NCBI GenBank assembly: GCA_001972305.1
Contig: BDDD01002237.1
Coordinates: forward strand, 262,128 to 326,127
Direction of reading: 5' to 3'
DNA from: Cephalotus follicularis
Lineage: Eukaryota > Streptophyta > Magnoliopsida > Oxalidales > Cephalotaceae
Length of the DNA: 64,000 bases
The position numbers were made by a program, and so were the translations under genes. Below the pieces are notes generated by a model that did no database searches, was not told where the DNA came from, and was given only the letters and a program-made list of their open reading frames with translations. Of this stretch, positions 1-12,490 are shown piece after piece (position 1 is the stretch's first letter; every line of letters begins with the position of its first letter).

Positions 1-500
1 ATACCCTTTCGCCACTAATCGAGCTTTATAAGTCTCGATTTTTCCATCTGCATTCATCTTCTTCTTGAAGATCCATTTGCAGCCAATAGGCACTATGCCT
101 TCGGGTGCTTCAACCAAATTCCATTCTTGGTTGGAGTACATGGAATCCATTTTGGATTTCATGGCTCCTAGCCACACTTCAGATTCAGTGCCTTTCACTG
201 CCTCTAGATAGCTGGCAGGCTCATCATCTTCAATGACGTTTATCTCATCAGTACCATCAATGAGGAAACCATACCTCTCAGGTGCTAATGGGATTCTGCC
301 TGATCTCCTCAAAGGAGCTCTGCCTAACTGAGAACCATTCTCAGCCTGAGATCCAATCTCAGCTGTGTCTATTGAAGGTCTAACCTCCAACTCTGCCATC
401 TCCTGTGTGGTTTCTACATGTGGTAACTCCTTGAGTTCCACCTTACTCCCACTGTTTCCTTCAAGAAGGTATTCCTTCTCTAAGAACACAACATTTCACG
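1..500 (-). pseudogene. C1 integrase C-terminus to reverse transcriptase start
   Basis: Read on the minus strand, the first ~100 bases encode the conserved start of copia reverse transcriptase (a KWIFKKK-type segment followed by KARLVAKG-type residues). The acidic, serine- and proline-rich linker that normally joins integrase to RT lies at about 110-490. The catalytic part of RT falls outside the window. This is a fossil fragment, assigned from the copia domain order and the recognisable RT entry motif. Confidence 0.7.
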
Positions 501-1200
501 AAACAAATATCTTTTGTTCGTTAGGGTGGTAGAAATAGTATCCTTTAGTTTCTTTAGGATACCCCACAAACCTGCAACGGTCCGACCGCGCTTCCAGCTT
601 ATCTGTGTCAAGCCTCTTGACATAAGCCGGACAGCCCCAAACCTTGAAATGGCTTAGGCTGGGTTTCCTCCCTGCCATACCTGGTATGGAGTAGAAGGCA
701 TAGATTTTGAAGGAATCTGATTCAAGATATAAGTAGTTGTATCTAGGGCATGGCCCCAGAGATAGGTAGGAAGGTCGGTAAAAGACATCATCGACCGAAC
801 CATGTCTAACAAAGTCCGATTCCTCCTTTCGGACACACCATTATGCTGTGGTGTTCCAGGAGGAGTCCACTGAGATAGAATTCCATTATCTCTAAGATAA
901 CCTAGGAATTCAGCTGACAATTATTCGCCAGCTCGGTCCGACCGAAGTATTTTAATCGATTTACCTGTCTGTTTTTCTACTTCAAGTCTGAACTCCTTAA
1001 ATTTCTCAAAGGATTCTGACTTGTGTTTCATCAGATACACATAACCATAACTAGATAAATTGTCACAAAAGTTATGAAGTAGATATAGCCACCTCGTGCA
1101 CTGACTGACATATGACCACATACGTCAGTATGGACTAAACCCAGTAAGTCCATAGCCCTTTCTCCTTGACAAAAGAAGGGTGATTTGGTCATCTTTCCCA
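496..1200 (-). pseudogene. C1 integrase core (copia)
   Basis: The minus strand encodes rve-type integrase core segments. The strongest is the copia signature PQHNGVSERRNRTLL with its catalytic glutamate, near 830. It is followed by the VWGCPAYV block and the FVGYP block typical of the C-terminal side of copia integrases. The N-terminal core with the HTDVCG start lies near 1130-1150. Integrase would join element cDNA to chromosomal DNA. The region is broken. Confidence 0.8.
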
Positions 1201-1760
1201 ATAAACAGGATTCCCAAGTTGGATAGGACTCTAAGTCCTGGATATCAAGGATATCATCCTTAACCAACTGTGATAGCCTAGCATCACTAAGATGACCAAG
1301 TCTACAATGCCAAGTATAGGTTTTATTTAGCTCAGTTTCTCTTTGTCTTTTCTTATTACTTTGCTCAATGGACAAGATATTTGATTGTGAAGTATTTAAG
1401 ACATATAATCCATTGTTGATAACACCATTACCAACACAAACATTGTTCGAATATATATAACATCCAATGTCTTGGAATGTAAGCTCTAAGCCCATACCAC
1501 ATAAGTGAGAAACACTTATATTATTTCGCACAATATTCATCACAAAATAACAAGGATCGAATGTCAATACATAACCATTACATAAATTCACATCACAAAT
1601 CCCAACAGCTTGAGCAATGATCCTAGATCCATCACCAAGCCTCAAGTCAAGGTTTCCAACTCCAAGCTTTCTAACTTTTCTTAGTCAATGCAATGAATTA
1701 CAAAGGTTAGTTCCATATCCAGTATCTAATACCCATGAAGAACGACTATTCAAAGCTAGA
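1195..1760 (-). pseudogene. C1 protease and GAG-pre-integrase domain
   Basis: Minus-strand translation shows an aspartic-protease start of the copia type (WVLDTG, near 1715-1735). Further along is a GAG-pre-integrase domain with the WHCRLGHLS zinc-binding stretch (about 1285-1315) just before the integrase core. In the family the protease cuts the Gag-Pol polyprotein. Degraded with the rest of the element. Confidence 0.7.
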
Positions 1761-2689
1761 TTAAGTTCAATAATGAACATACCTGATGTACTCGCACCAC
1801 GCGGATTATCAGCAGAGACAGCAGCAACAGCAACACTACAATCCTTTTTCCAGTGCCCGGTCTTACCGCACTGGAAACAAGCACCTTCAGCAGCTAACTT
1901 CTTCATTCGATCTTTGGCAACATTCCCACTAGCTCCAAGCTTCCCCTTCTTCTTCTTTTGCTTCTTCTTACCCTTGCCTTTTGTGTTGACAGGCATGAGC
2001 ACGCCCTTCCCTTTACAGGAAGACGAGGCACTGCCCTTTCCTTGGGCAGACCTACAAGAAGGAAGAAGTAGGGAGTGGGTCTTTGGCTTCCCATAGTCAA
2101 AATCGGCCTCAGCCGTCGTGAACATAGCTATCAGGTCAGATAGAGTCACCTCTATCTTGTTCATGTGAAAGTTCACCAAAAACTGTGAGAACGACTTAGG
2201 AAGGGACATCAAAATAAGATCTACATATAGATCATGGTCGATGACAAACCCTAATTGAGCCAGCTGCTCAATCATGTCTATCATCTTCAATCCATGCTCA
2301 TGGACTGAAACTCCCTATTGCGTCTGAGCCTTAAAGAGTTTGCATGATAGATTGAACCTTTGAGTCCTAGACTAAGCTCCATACATCTCCTGGAGATGGA
2401 TTAGTATAGCAGATAAGGTCTTAATCTTCTCATTCTGACGCTGAAGCTCAGGTGTCATCCCAAAAAGGCCAAGACATCTAGCCTGCTCATCATCTTCTAG
2501 CCACTTGGCTAGTCGCTCACTCTCTTCGGGCGTTGGATCTTCACCTAGTGAAGGAGGCCCCCCAGTCATCGCATAGGCCATTTTATTGGTCGTAAGGACG
2601 ATCTTGAGGTTACGGTGCCAATCGTTGAAGTTGGGCCCCTCAAGTTTGTTTGTCTCAAGTATACGGGACATTGCATTTGCCAAAGCCAT
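1735..2689 (-). pseudogene. C1 gag with CCHC zinc knuckle
   Basis: The minus strand encodes the plant copia Gag N-terminal domain (ILETNKLEGPNFNDWHRNL near the start) and then the UBN2-like middle (LILMSLPKSFSQFL near 2200). A lysine-rich stretch leads to one CCHC zinc knuckle (CFQCGKTGHWKKDC) near 1860-1885. Gag forms the virus-like particle and the knuckle binds element RNA. The start is taken at the methionine at 2689 because the conserved Gag N-terminus begins right behind it. The region is broken. Confidence 0.8.
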
Positions 2690-2881
2690 ACTAGCAACCT
2701 ACATAAGAAAATATAAACATGAGTTAGCATTTATTCCAATTTTAATATATGATAACCATAACACTTGGTATTTAGTGATTATGGTTCCTCCCACTATCCT
2801 AATCGTATCCCATACTCCCATATGGAACCCGAGAAGTCTAACTTCCTAGTGGGGATTGGAATCCATCGCAATCATATTATA

Positions 2882-3190
2882 GCCTCAGCTAGGGCATGGC
2901 AAACTATAATATATCCAATGGGTAGGCTTTCTTAACAATTTGTATCTAATACAAGATCCAATCATAGTATTCAGCCTTAGATTCAATATGGCCTCAGCTA
3001 GGGCATGACAAACCATCAGAATCTTGATAAGTCAAGTACCTACAATTTTCATTGGAATGCACTAGTTTTAACACCCACACGTAGGCGTGTCCAAGTGCTA
3101 AAACATAGCCACCCTTTGCAGTGCCCAACACCAACGTTGACATAATATCCCCAAGTTATCAGCCTCAGCTAGGGCATGACAAACCAACAA
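2882..3190. repeat. Three dispersed copies of a ~23-bp motif
   Basis: The motif gcctcagctagggcatg, followed each time by a/g-caaac, begins at 2882, 2991 and 3162 (spacing 109 and 171 bases). The flanks between copies differ, so this is not a simple tandem array. It is in the leader of C1. Role unknown. Confidence 0.75.
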
Positions 3191-3973
3191 CTTAGGAACA
3201 CTACTCAACGAAAATTGTGGAAGGCCACGGGGAACCACTCCATGGGTTCCTACGTTAAGACTTATTATTAAAGTGAGAGAATTTGCGGTCTCAAATTTTA
3301 ATTACCGAGCCATTAATTAATTCATTGGTTGTATTAGCCAATTCCAATTAATTACGGCTTAGCATGCAATACGTGTATCCTATGCACCTTGGACATTTTC
3401 TAAAATATGTCACTGGATTGGCAAGGACATTATTAGTAGTGAATTGAGCCCAAAATCACTACAAGGTCTTTCTAGGTGTTAAGATATAAAATTTATTTAT
3501 TACAACAAATACCATTCATACATGACCTTCAAAAATCTTGTACTCCATTTCTCTTTTCCTCCATCCCTCCTTGTAAGGTCTTCTTTTACAAAAGGAACTT
3601 TACATTTTTCGAAAGAAAAATTACATTTAAAATTACAAGGAAGAATTACAAAAGAAAGGAAAAATAAATGGTGCGCGCATACACCTTATTACAGGCCTTT
3701 TTTTAAAATAATAAATAAATAACATCCATCCACACATGAAAAACCATAAATTAGGTTAATGTCCTTTTTCAGGCCATCCATTGTGCATAAGACTTATATT
3801 ATATCCAATATAATAAAACCACAAAATAACACGCCATAAATAATAACTAATTATAAGATTTAATTTAAGGATTGTCAATATTGGTTAAACTCCCACTGAA
3901 TCAAGCAATGATTTTGATTTTCTAAGCGCCACAATGTATAAAATCCAATTTTATTAAAAACAATTTTTTTTAA

Positions 3974-4170
3974 TAATGTCGACTCTTCCCAGAAGGCGTC
4001 GAAGCATTTCACGAAAACTGTTGAAAAAGGCGTCGACGTTTATCAAGAACATCAACGCGTTTCACGAGAACTGATGAACAAGGCATTGACATTTATCAAG
4101 AACATCGACGCGTTTCATGAGAACTGATGAACAAGGCATCGACGTCTAACAAGAACGTCGACGCTTAAAA
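3974..4170. repeat. 53-bp tandem repeat with GTCGAC-core palindromes
   Basis: The segment aaggcgtcgacgtttatcaa and its continuation recur at 4027, 4080 and 4133, a period of 53 bases, with about two and a half units. Each unit carries two TCGA-centred sites. Differences between units are mostly C-to-T or G-to-A at CpG. It lies in the C1 leader. Confidence 0.8.
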
Positions 4171-4451
4171 CCCCCTGTGCACTTTCTGCATTTCGAAAAA
4201 ATGCAGAAAATAATGGTTTAGACTTTGGCATTCCAATTTGGCAATCCAAACTACACTATGCATGTTCTAAACACAATTCTAAAAACATTAAAACAAAATC
4301 CCCAGGAATTAAACGCAAAGAAATCCAATTCCATGCAAAATACACTAAGGCACTTTGAAAATGTAGTTTAACCATAAAACATATCCATAAATTAAACCTT
4401 TAATTAGTTCATCATGTAAGGCATAAATCCAACCAAGGATGATGTGGGACT

Positions 4452-4463
4452 CTCTGATACCGC
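4452..4463 (-). other. Primer-binding site of C1
   Basis: On the minus strand this reads GCGGTATCAGAG, a close match to the sequence complementary to the initiator tRNA-Met 3' end (TGGTATCAGAGC). It directly abuts the inner edge of the LTR, as expected for first-strand priming. It fixes the orientation of C1. Confidence 0.75.
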
Positions 4464-5411
4464 TGAAGGAATCGGGTAAACCAATTCCTATGCCGTAAAA
4501 GGACTAAGGTGTGCAAGGTGTAGAACAAAAAAAAAACAAGCAATCATGGTAGCGGAAGAACACCCAACAACGGCAAAAACATTCCTTTTATGGCATGACC
4601 ACATGCCACATGGACCACCACATCAACACTTAATTGAAAAGATGTCACCATTGCATTCAATGGTGACATACAAACAAGGTGAAACAAAGGAGGCAAAGGG
4701 ATATACCAATGGGTGAAGGCTCCTTTGTCTTTGCCGCTTCAAGCTTGCGAAGACTCCTCCTCCGTTGTACTCCAAGTTGTTATGTTGCTTCTCCAAGCAA
4801 GAACAGCTACTGTCCAGCAATGAAGGAAACAAACACACAGTTTCTTTTCACTGTCTCTCTATCTCACAAATGTTAGAAAAGGTAAATTGATATTGACCAA
4901 AGATGTCAAAATCAATCCACCCTAGATAAGCACTTGCTTGGTGTATAACATAGAGAAGGAAACTCACTATCTGCAGAGAGAGATCCTTACTTGCCTTGCC
5001 TTGCAAAACTCTTTTCTCTCCACATAAAGTTTTTCTGCAGAAAAAACTTATCACTAGCCTCTTTCTTCTCTCTCCCACTCTCCCATTTACTTAGGATCAT
5101 GGTCCTCACTGCTAGAGAGTCTGCGGCCATGATCCCCACATTCCCATAGCATGCAAGAACGGGAGATGGTTGTTGGAGATGAGAGAGAAAACGTGCCCAC
5201 GAAGTGAGTTCGTGCTCAGGTTGCACGTCCCGCTCAAAACACGTCGATGCTTTCCAAAAGACATCTATGCTTATGTAATATGGCACTAAAAATGTCGACG
5301 CTTTCTAAAAGACATCGACATCTTTACAAGAGTTAATCATTGGCACTTCCTAGAAGGCGTTGACGCTAAAGCTTTAGAAAGTATTAAAAATATTCAAAAT
5401 GCAAGACAACA
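4464..5411 (-). repeat. 5' LTR of copia C1
   Basis: This stretch of about 948 bp begins tgaagg beside the primer site and ends gacaaca, so on the minus strand it starts TGTTGTC and ends CCTTCA. The same TGTTGTC start is found in the neighbouring C2 LTR, which supports the outer boundary. A block of TCGA-core sites lies at 5238-5358. No partner LTR is in the window, so the limits rest on structure only. Confidence 0.65.
5238..5358. repeat. GTCGAC-core palindrome block in C1 LTR
   Basis: Several sites such as gtcgacgctt, gacatcgacatc and gcgttgacgct occur within 120 bases, in the U3 side of the C1 LTR. It matches in style the array in the C1 leader about 1.1 kb away. Confidence 0.7.
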
Positions 5412-5590
5412 GTGTTCAATGCAATCCAATCAAATCTGAAACCAACAAAAAACATCAAACAACAAACTAAGGCAATAAGAGGGTTGAGTTCAACCCAAAA
5501 ACCAAAATCACTAATTAAATATATGACAGCCACTATCCTAGGCACATTACATATTCAATTATTATCGATGTGGGATGCTCTGATACGACT

Positions 5591-7301
5591 TGTCGGGTAT
5601 ACGAATGTACCCGGTGTGTCATAAATGGACCTAAGCCTAGGCATTCCCGTAAGGAATGTGCAACGATGTCAAGGGATGAGATTTAAAATTTTACGGCAGC
5701 AAAAACGAAAACCCCTTAACGCCTAGGCTACACTAAGTCCAAATCTAACTCACTAACCTCCAAGGATCAACCAACATCAACCCATAACCAAATTTGACAC
5801 ACATGCATGCTAGTATGGACAACAAAACAACAAAGAGAGAGTTTAGAGCATATACCAAAAATGGCAGCTCATTCTCTTTGTAAGTTTAAGCTTGAAGTAG
5901 CTCCCTTGTGTGCCTCTAATACTCCACCACCACTTAGCTTGCAAAACCCCTTTGATTCTCTGTCAACAAAATCGGCCAGGCCAAGGAACAAGAAACCCTA
6001 GGTTTCTAACAACTAAATTTTCTAACAACTAAATCAAGCTACAATCATGCCATGTAAGCACTCCCAAGACAATGGTTGTCTCAAAGGAAGCTTGTTACAT
6101 AAGAGTTTGACACCCTAACTTATTTGCTAAAGAGGGTGACAAGAAAATATCAATATTGATCCACCCTAAGTAGCTACTAGGTGTTGGTGAAGAAGAATCA
6201 AAAAGGGAAGAAGAAAATCAAGCTCTAAGCTTGTGGAGTTGAGAGAGAAATAGCAAACCCTAGGTTTCTTGGTCTCTCTCCTTTTCTTCTTGTTGGGGGC
6301 GGCCTCTTGTCTCTCTCTTTCCAAAAGATAGAGTGTCATGCATTATGTTTTAACTCTAGACATCCCTTTATATATTAGTTAGTAAGATAGTATAAGATTT
6401 TGGCAAGTGTCAGCCATCCAATGGTGACACATCTCCCATAATGCACTAATCAATATATGATTCTATAAATATCGCAAAGACTAATATGTCCAACATATTT
6501 GAGATACCATTATGGGTAGAGATCCGAAAATCCCGGTTAGTATCGTTAGTCTCGATAAATGACTGAAACGCCCCCAGGGTTTGGTTCAACCATTCTAAGT
6601 AGTCCTAAACATATTTAAATGCTCTCAAACTAATATCCAATATTATCCAGGTGAAAAATTACTATAATTAATTTCCTCACCGATTATCACCCACTGCCAT
6701 AACCAATGACTTTTTCCTTTTGTCAGTTAGCATGTACTATAATCCCTCATCATACTTGGCCCCGACTGAGGTCTAGTGTAAGGATATGTGTTAACCCTAG
6801 TTATACCTCAGTAACTAATATATCTGATCATTACTAGAACTGATGGGTCCTATTAAGTGTAGACGCTTCAAGCGTGCACTCTACACTTGCCTTAGTGTTC
6901 CTCACAGATGGTAGTGAGATACTCCATCCTCCCATTCCCAGGAGCAGGCAACATGCACTTAAGTCTATTCTGTTCACGATTGCCCACAAAGTGAACCTAT
7001 GACGTGGAACTAATTCGACACAACGAATAAGGTATCCAATCTCACTTCTCCCACGCTTGGCATCCAACCTTATATCCGGGTGTCACACATGTAAGTGGGT
7101 ATTCTACTTCAATTATGAGATAAAACATATGTGATTATGCCATAATCAATATAAACAAATAGCACATGTCATATAATAGGAATAAGACTGTTCTGTACAA
7201 AGATAGGTCTGAATACAAAAGCCGATTCAATGGCTTGTCAGGTCACCTTATGTAACATGGCATCCAAACTGGACTTCCACTCGACTTGACCCATGACAAC
7301 A
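5591..7301 (-). repeat. 5' LTR of copia C2
   Basis: About 1.7 kb running from tgtcggg at the primer site to gacaaca. On the minus strand it starts TGTTGTC and ends CCCGACA. A minus-strand TATA box (TATATAAAGGG, at 6367-6377) is followed on the transcript side by CT/GA-rich sequence, a normal R region. Its U3 is recognisably related to solo LTR G (14705-17150), which points the other way. The small open frames inside it are not credible genes. Confidence 0.7.
6367..6377 (-). promoter_or_regulatory. TATA box of C2 LTR
   Basis: The minus strand reads TAATATATAAA. It stands upstream of a purine/pyrimidine-skewed transcribed stretch in the LTR. Assigned by position and sequence only. Confidence 0.5.
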
Positions 7302-7638
7302 GAAGAAAAACAACTTTTGTGTTTTCAACACAATCTGATCTAACTTTTAATTTTCACAACAATTTTCAAATCCATTCAAAACGAAACTCTAGGGACAAGA
7401 TTTAGAAATGCTTAGGGATAACATATCAAGAAGTCAAGTCCTTTGAGCCGTCAAAAGGCCAAAAAATCTTAAAGGAGCTAAAATAGATATGAAAATCCAT
7501 TTTCATTGAAAAATCCGTTTTAAACTATTCAAATTTATTCTGATCGATCCTAGTCACAAACATACACACATGTTCATCAAGGCACGAAAATGTATGCATA
7601 TTATAAAGCATTAAAAATATTCAAAATGCATTTTAGGT

Positions 7639-7671
<33 letters not shown>

Positions 7672-8531
7672 GTGAGTTATGAGAGTTCTAACATAAATGT
7701 TTCTATTTATAGAAGGCTCGATATTACTCTATAAGTTTAAAATGCTCACATCTTTCTTAGGTAAACTAATACCCCCATGCTATCCCCCATGAGCATATAA
7801 TGTTTAACTCATGAGCATGCATATAGAGGCATATGAATACCTCAATGACAATAATTATCTATATCCATGAAATGCATAATCATGGGCAATTAACGCTCTA
7901 ATTACATTATAAACATTTCATAGGAGCACTTAACACTTTATATGGGTATTAAATATTCCAATCCATACAATCAATGTATATGCAAGCAATACATATTATC
8001 CGTGCCATAAAAAAGGCAAATGATTAATCTAATAAATCGGATGATCAGATCCAGGGCCTTACTTCTTCCCCTCCTTATAAGAATCTAGTCCTTAGATTCT
8101 TCTGACCATAAGAATACACTTCCTTCCCTTCAGCCCCTTCTTATACCATTTGTAACCCAATTCCTTACATTTCTTCTTGTTGAAACCCTGGTAACCATTC
8201 TAATACCTTCCCATCCTTTTCTTTCCATCACTATCACTATAACCATTGATCAATTCAATGGATGTTGTTGTTATCTGTTGCCCGTAGAACTCAGCAACCA
8301 TACTATCATCCATACCCTTTTAACTCTGACAAATCCCTCTGAACAAGGCATTCCCCAATCACTTTTGTCTTATCCATAGAATATACAATCTAAATGTAAT
8401 AAAAACACGATCCCTAAACCTTACTGTCATACTCACTCTTTAACCACTTATATGTACAATTAAGTTACAATATCCCTACCGTCATACCTTAATTCTCTAT
8501 CAATAAACTCTAATTCACTATTAGAGGTATC
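7302..8531. other. Old repeat DNA, probable decayed gypsy 3' end
   Basis: No gene is seen. At about 8062-8100 the plus strand has a pyrimidine-rich stretch (cttcccctccttataagaat). It resembles the polypurine tract plus end of pol found at 43279 and 59302 in the minus-strand gypsies of this window, so 7302-8065 may be a worn LTR and 8066-8531 worn internal sequence. The piece continues at 13827 on the other side of solo LTR B. The gypsy reading is an inference from this one junction and the possible primer site at 14335-14346. Confidence 0.35.
7641..7669. repeat. (GA)n microsatellite
   Basis: A pure run of GA dinucleotides, about 14 units. Confidence 0.95.
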
Positions 8532-9835
8532 TGTCACGCCCCGGTTTCAGGTAGACACACATAAAAGTGGTAAAGGCAATTAACATTAAGATTGAGCTCA
8601 TGCAAATACCATAAAATTTAAACAAGAAATCAGTTGCGGAAGCATTAAAACTCATAAGCTGAAAATACGCAATGTGCATCCCATACTGCACGCTACTCAA
8701 TACTAGTCTGTTATTGTTAAAAGCCCACAAAATATAGCGTGATTCATGATACATTATTAAAAACCATCGTTAAACAAAGCCAAAAGTACAGTACATCAGT
8801 AGTCCTCAAAACAAAACCAGTTTATTACAATCTAGAGGAATATAAAGCCAACAACAATAACATAAAGGCTTGTTCTTCGTTCAAGCTATTCCAACCAGTC
8901 CACTGCATCAATCTGTAATGTAGGGGGTTAGCCTTTGTCCTCACTCGGCTAAGTCATAAAAGTAGTTTGGGATCAACATTGCATGCATGTCATGAAATGT
9001 ATGCGTATATGATGCAGTGTAATAGAAAACACCAGTTTATATATATATGAAAAAATATATATTAGCAGTACAGTAAAAATAACAGTAGGGACATATATAT
9101 GAAAATATATGTATGCAATAACAGTACAATAGTAGTCCGGCCAGGGCTACATCAACAGGCACAGTAGTGTCCGAATAGGACCAGTAAATAATACAGTAAG
9201 TCCACAAAAAGACCATAACAGGCAGGCAATATGTGTAACGCCACCAACTCCTGGCCCCACGTTACACTCCCACTTCGGTCCATTCTCCAGGCAACCAAGC
9301 AAGACAACAGTACAGTACAGTGAGTTACCTAGCCAACTCCTGGCTCCTAGGTCAACCCTAACACTAGACGGCGCTGGAAGTCTCCGCCATGCAACCAGTG
9401 GTTCAAGCACAAACACAGTAAATTCACAGAGCAAACAGTGAATAATCACAGTAAATAGTGCAGTAAACAGTACAATAATGATCGTTAGATCAACAACAGG
9501 CAGTCCATTTAAAAATGTTTTCAAGAGTCATGAACATTTGAAATATGTATCTTTAATAGGTAGAAAATACTTTAAACAATTCAGTAGTGGAAATCACTTT
9601 CCCAGTTTGTTCGAGAATACGTTTTTAATTAATATATATTTTCATATTCAAGACAGTGTATTCCGAGTTCACATATGCATTTCTATATATCTTTAACACA
9701 GAAATCATAAATGATTTATAGACAGTCAATAAAAAGGCAGTAAACAATATATATGCAATTCATACAAATGCTCGAATGCATCCTAAGCATAATCAGGGTT
9801 GTCGGGTGTCAAAACTGTCCAAATAGGACTCTAAA

Positions 9836-10030
9836 GCGTCGGCGCTTTTCACTCAAGCGTCAACGCTTATGTCCTCTAAGCGTCGACGTTCAACCCCATA
9901 GCGTCAACGCTTTCCAGTGCTTAGGCGTCGATGTCCCCTTCCATAGGCGTCGACGTTTAAAATGTATTCAGTATTTAAAATGCAGTTCATAGTACAAAGC
10001 GTCGATGCTTTCCGAAGGTGTCGATGGTTT
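9836..10030. repeat. GCGTCGACGC-type palindrome block 1 in LTR B
   Basis: Sites such as aagcgtcgacgtt, agcgtcaacgctt and aggcgtcgacgttt recur about eight times in 200 bases, with spacers of 10-30 bases. The partner block lies about 1 kb away at 10798-10910. Confidence 0.8.
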
Positions 10031-10797
10031 CTAGCATCAGTCATCTTCTTCCTCATGACATGACGAACCAGTGACAAATTCACCACAACACTATGCAATC
10101 CAACATGTATAAATCCCAGAAAACCGACATGCAACATCATATAGCACATCTTGTATAACATAGCATCATTTCAGTGATAAAAAATAGTTCAACAGGCCAT
10201 GAAATCCATGCATAAACATCACTGAACAAACACAATTTATTGAGCACAAAATGCAATTATGTCCTCCCCTACCTCTGGCCTCAAGTCAGAAGCTGAAAGT
10301 CCACCTTTTTTAGTACCCAACAAATCACTTAGAGCTCCCAGGTACTGCTTGAAACTCCTTGGTTCATTCCAGCAGTTGCTGTCCAAGCTCCAACTTCCAC
10401 TTGCTCAATCAATGGTGGTTTGAGCTTTCTCTCTCAACCCTCTGCCTTCTTTCACTCTCTGTGTCTCTAAACCCTCTGGCTTTCACTAACAGATGAGAGG
10501 GGTGAGAGGAGTCGACTTTATGTAGATTTCATTTTGTTCTCTTTGCATGTTCTGTTAATTTCTTCTCCTCTCTCTCTTAGGCAACCTGGTGCAACAGGTG
10601 TCCATTTCTTCCCTTTCACAGCCCATGCACTCAGAGGTTCTCTCTATGTTCAATGCCCTTTTGTTGTAGGTAAGCCTGGCATCAAAAGCATGCATGCCAC
10701 GTTTCCAGAGAGCCTGCCCAGGTGCCGGTTAAGTGGAACAAACTCACCTCCATGCGACACGTCCACCAGCTGCTACTGTGTATGCAAAACACGCCGC

Positions 10798-10910
10798 AAA
10801 GCGTCGACGTTTACACGCAGTCGTCGACACTTATGTGTTTGAATTAAGCGCGCATTTTAATCACTTAGGCGTCGACGTTCCACTCAAGGCGTCGGCGCTT
10901 TAGTCTCAAA
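10798..10910. repeat. GCGTCGACGC-type palindrome block 2 in LTR B
   Basis: Four sites (aaagcgtcgacgttt, gtcgtcgacac, aggcgtcgacgttc, aaggcgtcggcgctt) occur near the LTR's U3 end on the minus strand. Confidence 0.8.
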
Positions 10911-12359
10911 ACTGTACCGTTTTGACTTAATCTTATACTTTTAACATTTCTTTAACATTTATACTCCAAAATTAATTTCATTAGAGTTTGGACAACATCA
11001 TCAAAGTCAAGAAATCTATCGTTTTATTATGTCACACCCCGTTATTCAAATTCCATTAGGGACAAGCATATATGGTGATATCAGAAATAAGCATAATAAT
11101 ATTCCAGCAGTCCATTCGATAATTCATAATTAATTTGCGGAAGCATTCGATAAGCTGGAATATAAATACAAATCATCCGCACGCAGCCCATACTACGTGC
11201 AGGTACAAGTCAAAATAAAACATCCTTACACATAAGGGAAATACAACATTAACACGGGCTATGAACCGTTCGTTACAATTCACAGTACATCATAACAAAA
11301 TAACAACCTTAAATCGAAAGTAGAAGCTCTCCAAGCTTCAGCAGCAATCTCCAAGGTCCTCGCTTAATATGAAATTGTAGGGGTTAGCCGTTGTCCTCAC
11401 TTGGCTAAGTAGGAAGATAATGCATGCTAAGGAATATATGAATGCAACATGTATGACAGTTTATAATTAAAATAACATTTAAATGTGCCAATATATAAGC
11501 AATCATGCCAAGTGGCCATAGACAATACATATGCAAGAATATCGCATAAGGGTACAATCAATTCATCCTGGTTGGGTGTCACATGTCGCTAACTCCTAGC
11601 ACCAACTGTGCACCACCTAACTATCACCTTCGCTCCGAAGATGACAGGCAGGTAACATTTACTACCGGCGTTGGCGGGTAGTTTAACAAATAAGATCTGC
11701 AATGCAGATAAGTTTGGGTGATACTCCGGCCAACTCCTGGCACCCAGGATCACATCCGTAGTCAGTGACATCCTCCATCACTCGACTACGACAATAAGCA
11801 TAGACAAACGATTCAAGCATTTCAATAATAATATTACATATATCAATAATATGCAATATAAAAGTTGTTTTCTTTAGAAACATATAGCAATTCGTTTATC
11901 GTACATCTCATAGGAGGGAAACGATATCAATACAATAGTGGTTTCCAATTTGGGAAACAAAACAGGTAGTACCTCTCATAGGAGGAAAATCAGTAGTTCC
12001 TTTTAATCAATAGTTTTCATTGTAAATGATAGTTGATATCATAATTTGGGTACATAGCCCCTAATTGGTTTCAATCATTGAAATATAAGTGGTAGTGGTG
12101 TTGAATAGCACCAAAACAGTATATACTAATATAGGGTAGCATATACAGTAACAACATTACAAGACAGTGGCAATTCAAGGATCCACAAGGAATAGCATTT
12201 CATAGTCATTCATATGCAACTCTCACAAGGAGTGCGCACGTTGTTTAGTTTTGGGATGTAATTGTATATAAGGCCAGGATTGATTGTTCTAATCATCTGT
12301 ATGGAGGCCAAGTTAATTAGATTCAAAATTGAGGCCCAACAGAACCTATATCAGCATTT

Positions 12360-12490
12360 TTACCCAGGACAGTCGGCTGTTCTCAAGAACAGTTGGCTGT
12401 TTTTGGTTGAGCAGCCGACTGTTTTCTCTTGACAGTTGACTGGATTCATTGAGCAGTCGACTGCCATGAAGAACAGTCGACTGCTTCTGC
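12360..12490. repeat. CAGTCGACTG palindrome block 1 in LTR C
   Basis: Six copies or variants (cagtcgactg, cagttgactg, cagccgactg, cagtcggctg) occur within 130 bases, on the R/U5 side of the minus-strand LTR. Confidence 0.85.

Larger units (their letters stand above)
2690..4463 (-). other. C1 leader (5' untranslated region), unusually long
   Basis: About 1.8 kb lies between the 5' LTR and gag, with no coding sequence I can support. It is AT-rich. It holds three copies of a motif beginning gcctcagctagggcatg (2882, 2991, 3162). It also has a 53-bp tandem repeat with TCGA-core palindromes (about 3974-4170), and the tRNA-Met primer site at its right end. I cannot exclude that part of it is a separate insertion. 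Confidence 0.55.
1..5411 (-). mobile_element. Copia element C1 (left end outside window)
   Basis: This is a Ty1/copia LTR retrotransposon read on the minus strand and cut by the left edge. From right to left it shows a 5' LTR (4464-5411), a primer site matching the 3' end of initiator tRNA-Met (around 4452-4463), a long leader, gag, protease, integrase and the start of reverse transcriptase. The order protease-integrase-RT is the copia order. The reading frame is broken in several places, so this is a fossil. Its 3' LTR is not in the window, so no LTR-LTR age can be read. The LTR lies against a leader fragment of another copia (C2), so C1 probably inserted there. The lineage within copia is not assigned. 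Confidence 0.85.
5412..7301 (-). mobile_element. Copia C2: 5' LTR and piece of leader
   Basis: A second minus-strand copia is represented by a 5' LTR (5591-7301), a primer site (about 5578-5588, CGTATCAGAGC on the minus strand) and a short leader piece (5412-5590). The leader is interrupted by the LTR of C1. Its coding part, if any survives, would lie left of the window. The phrase gatgtggga followed by ctctgatac is shared with the C1 primer region, so the two families are related. Confidence 0.65.

Noticed and set aside
3476-3722. Short overlapping frames in the C1 leader
   Set aside because: AT-rich, lysine- and phenylalanine-rich frames with no domain. Nothing supports a gene.
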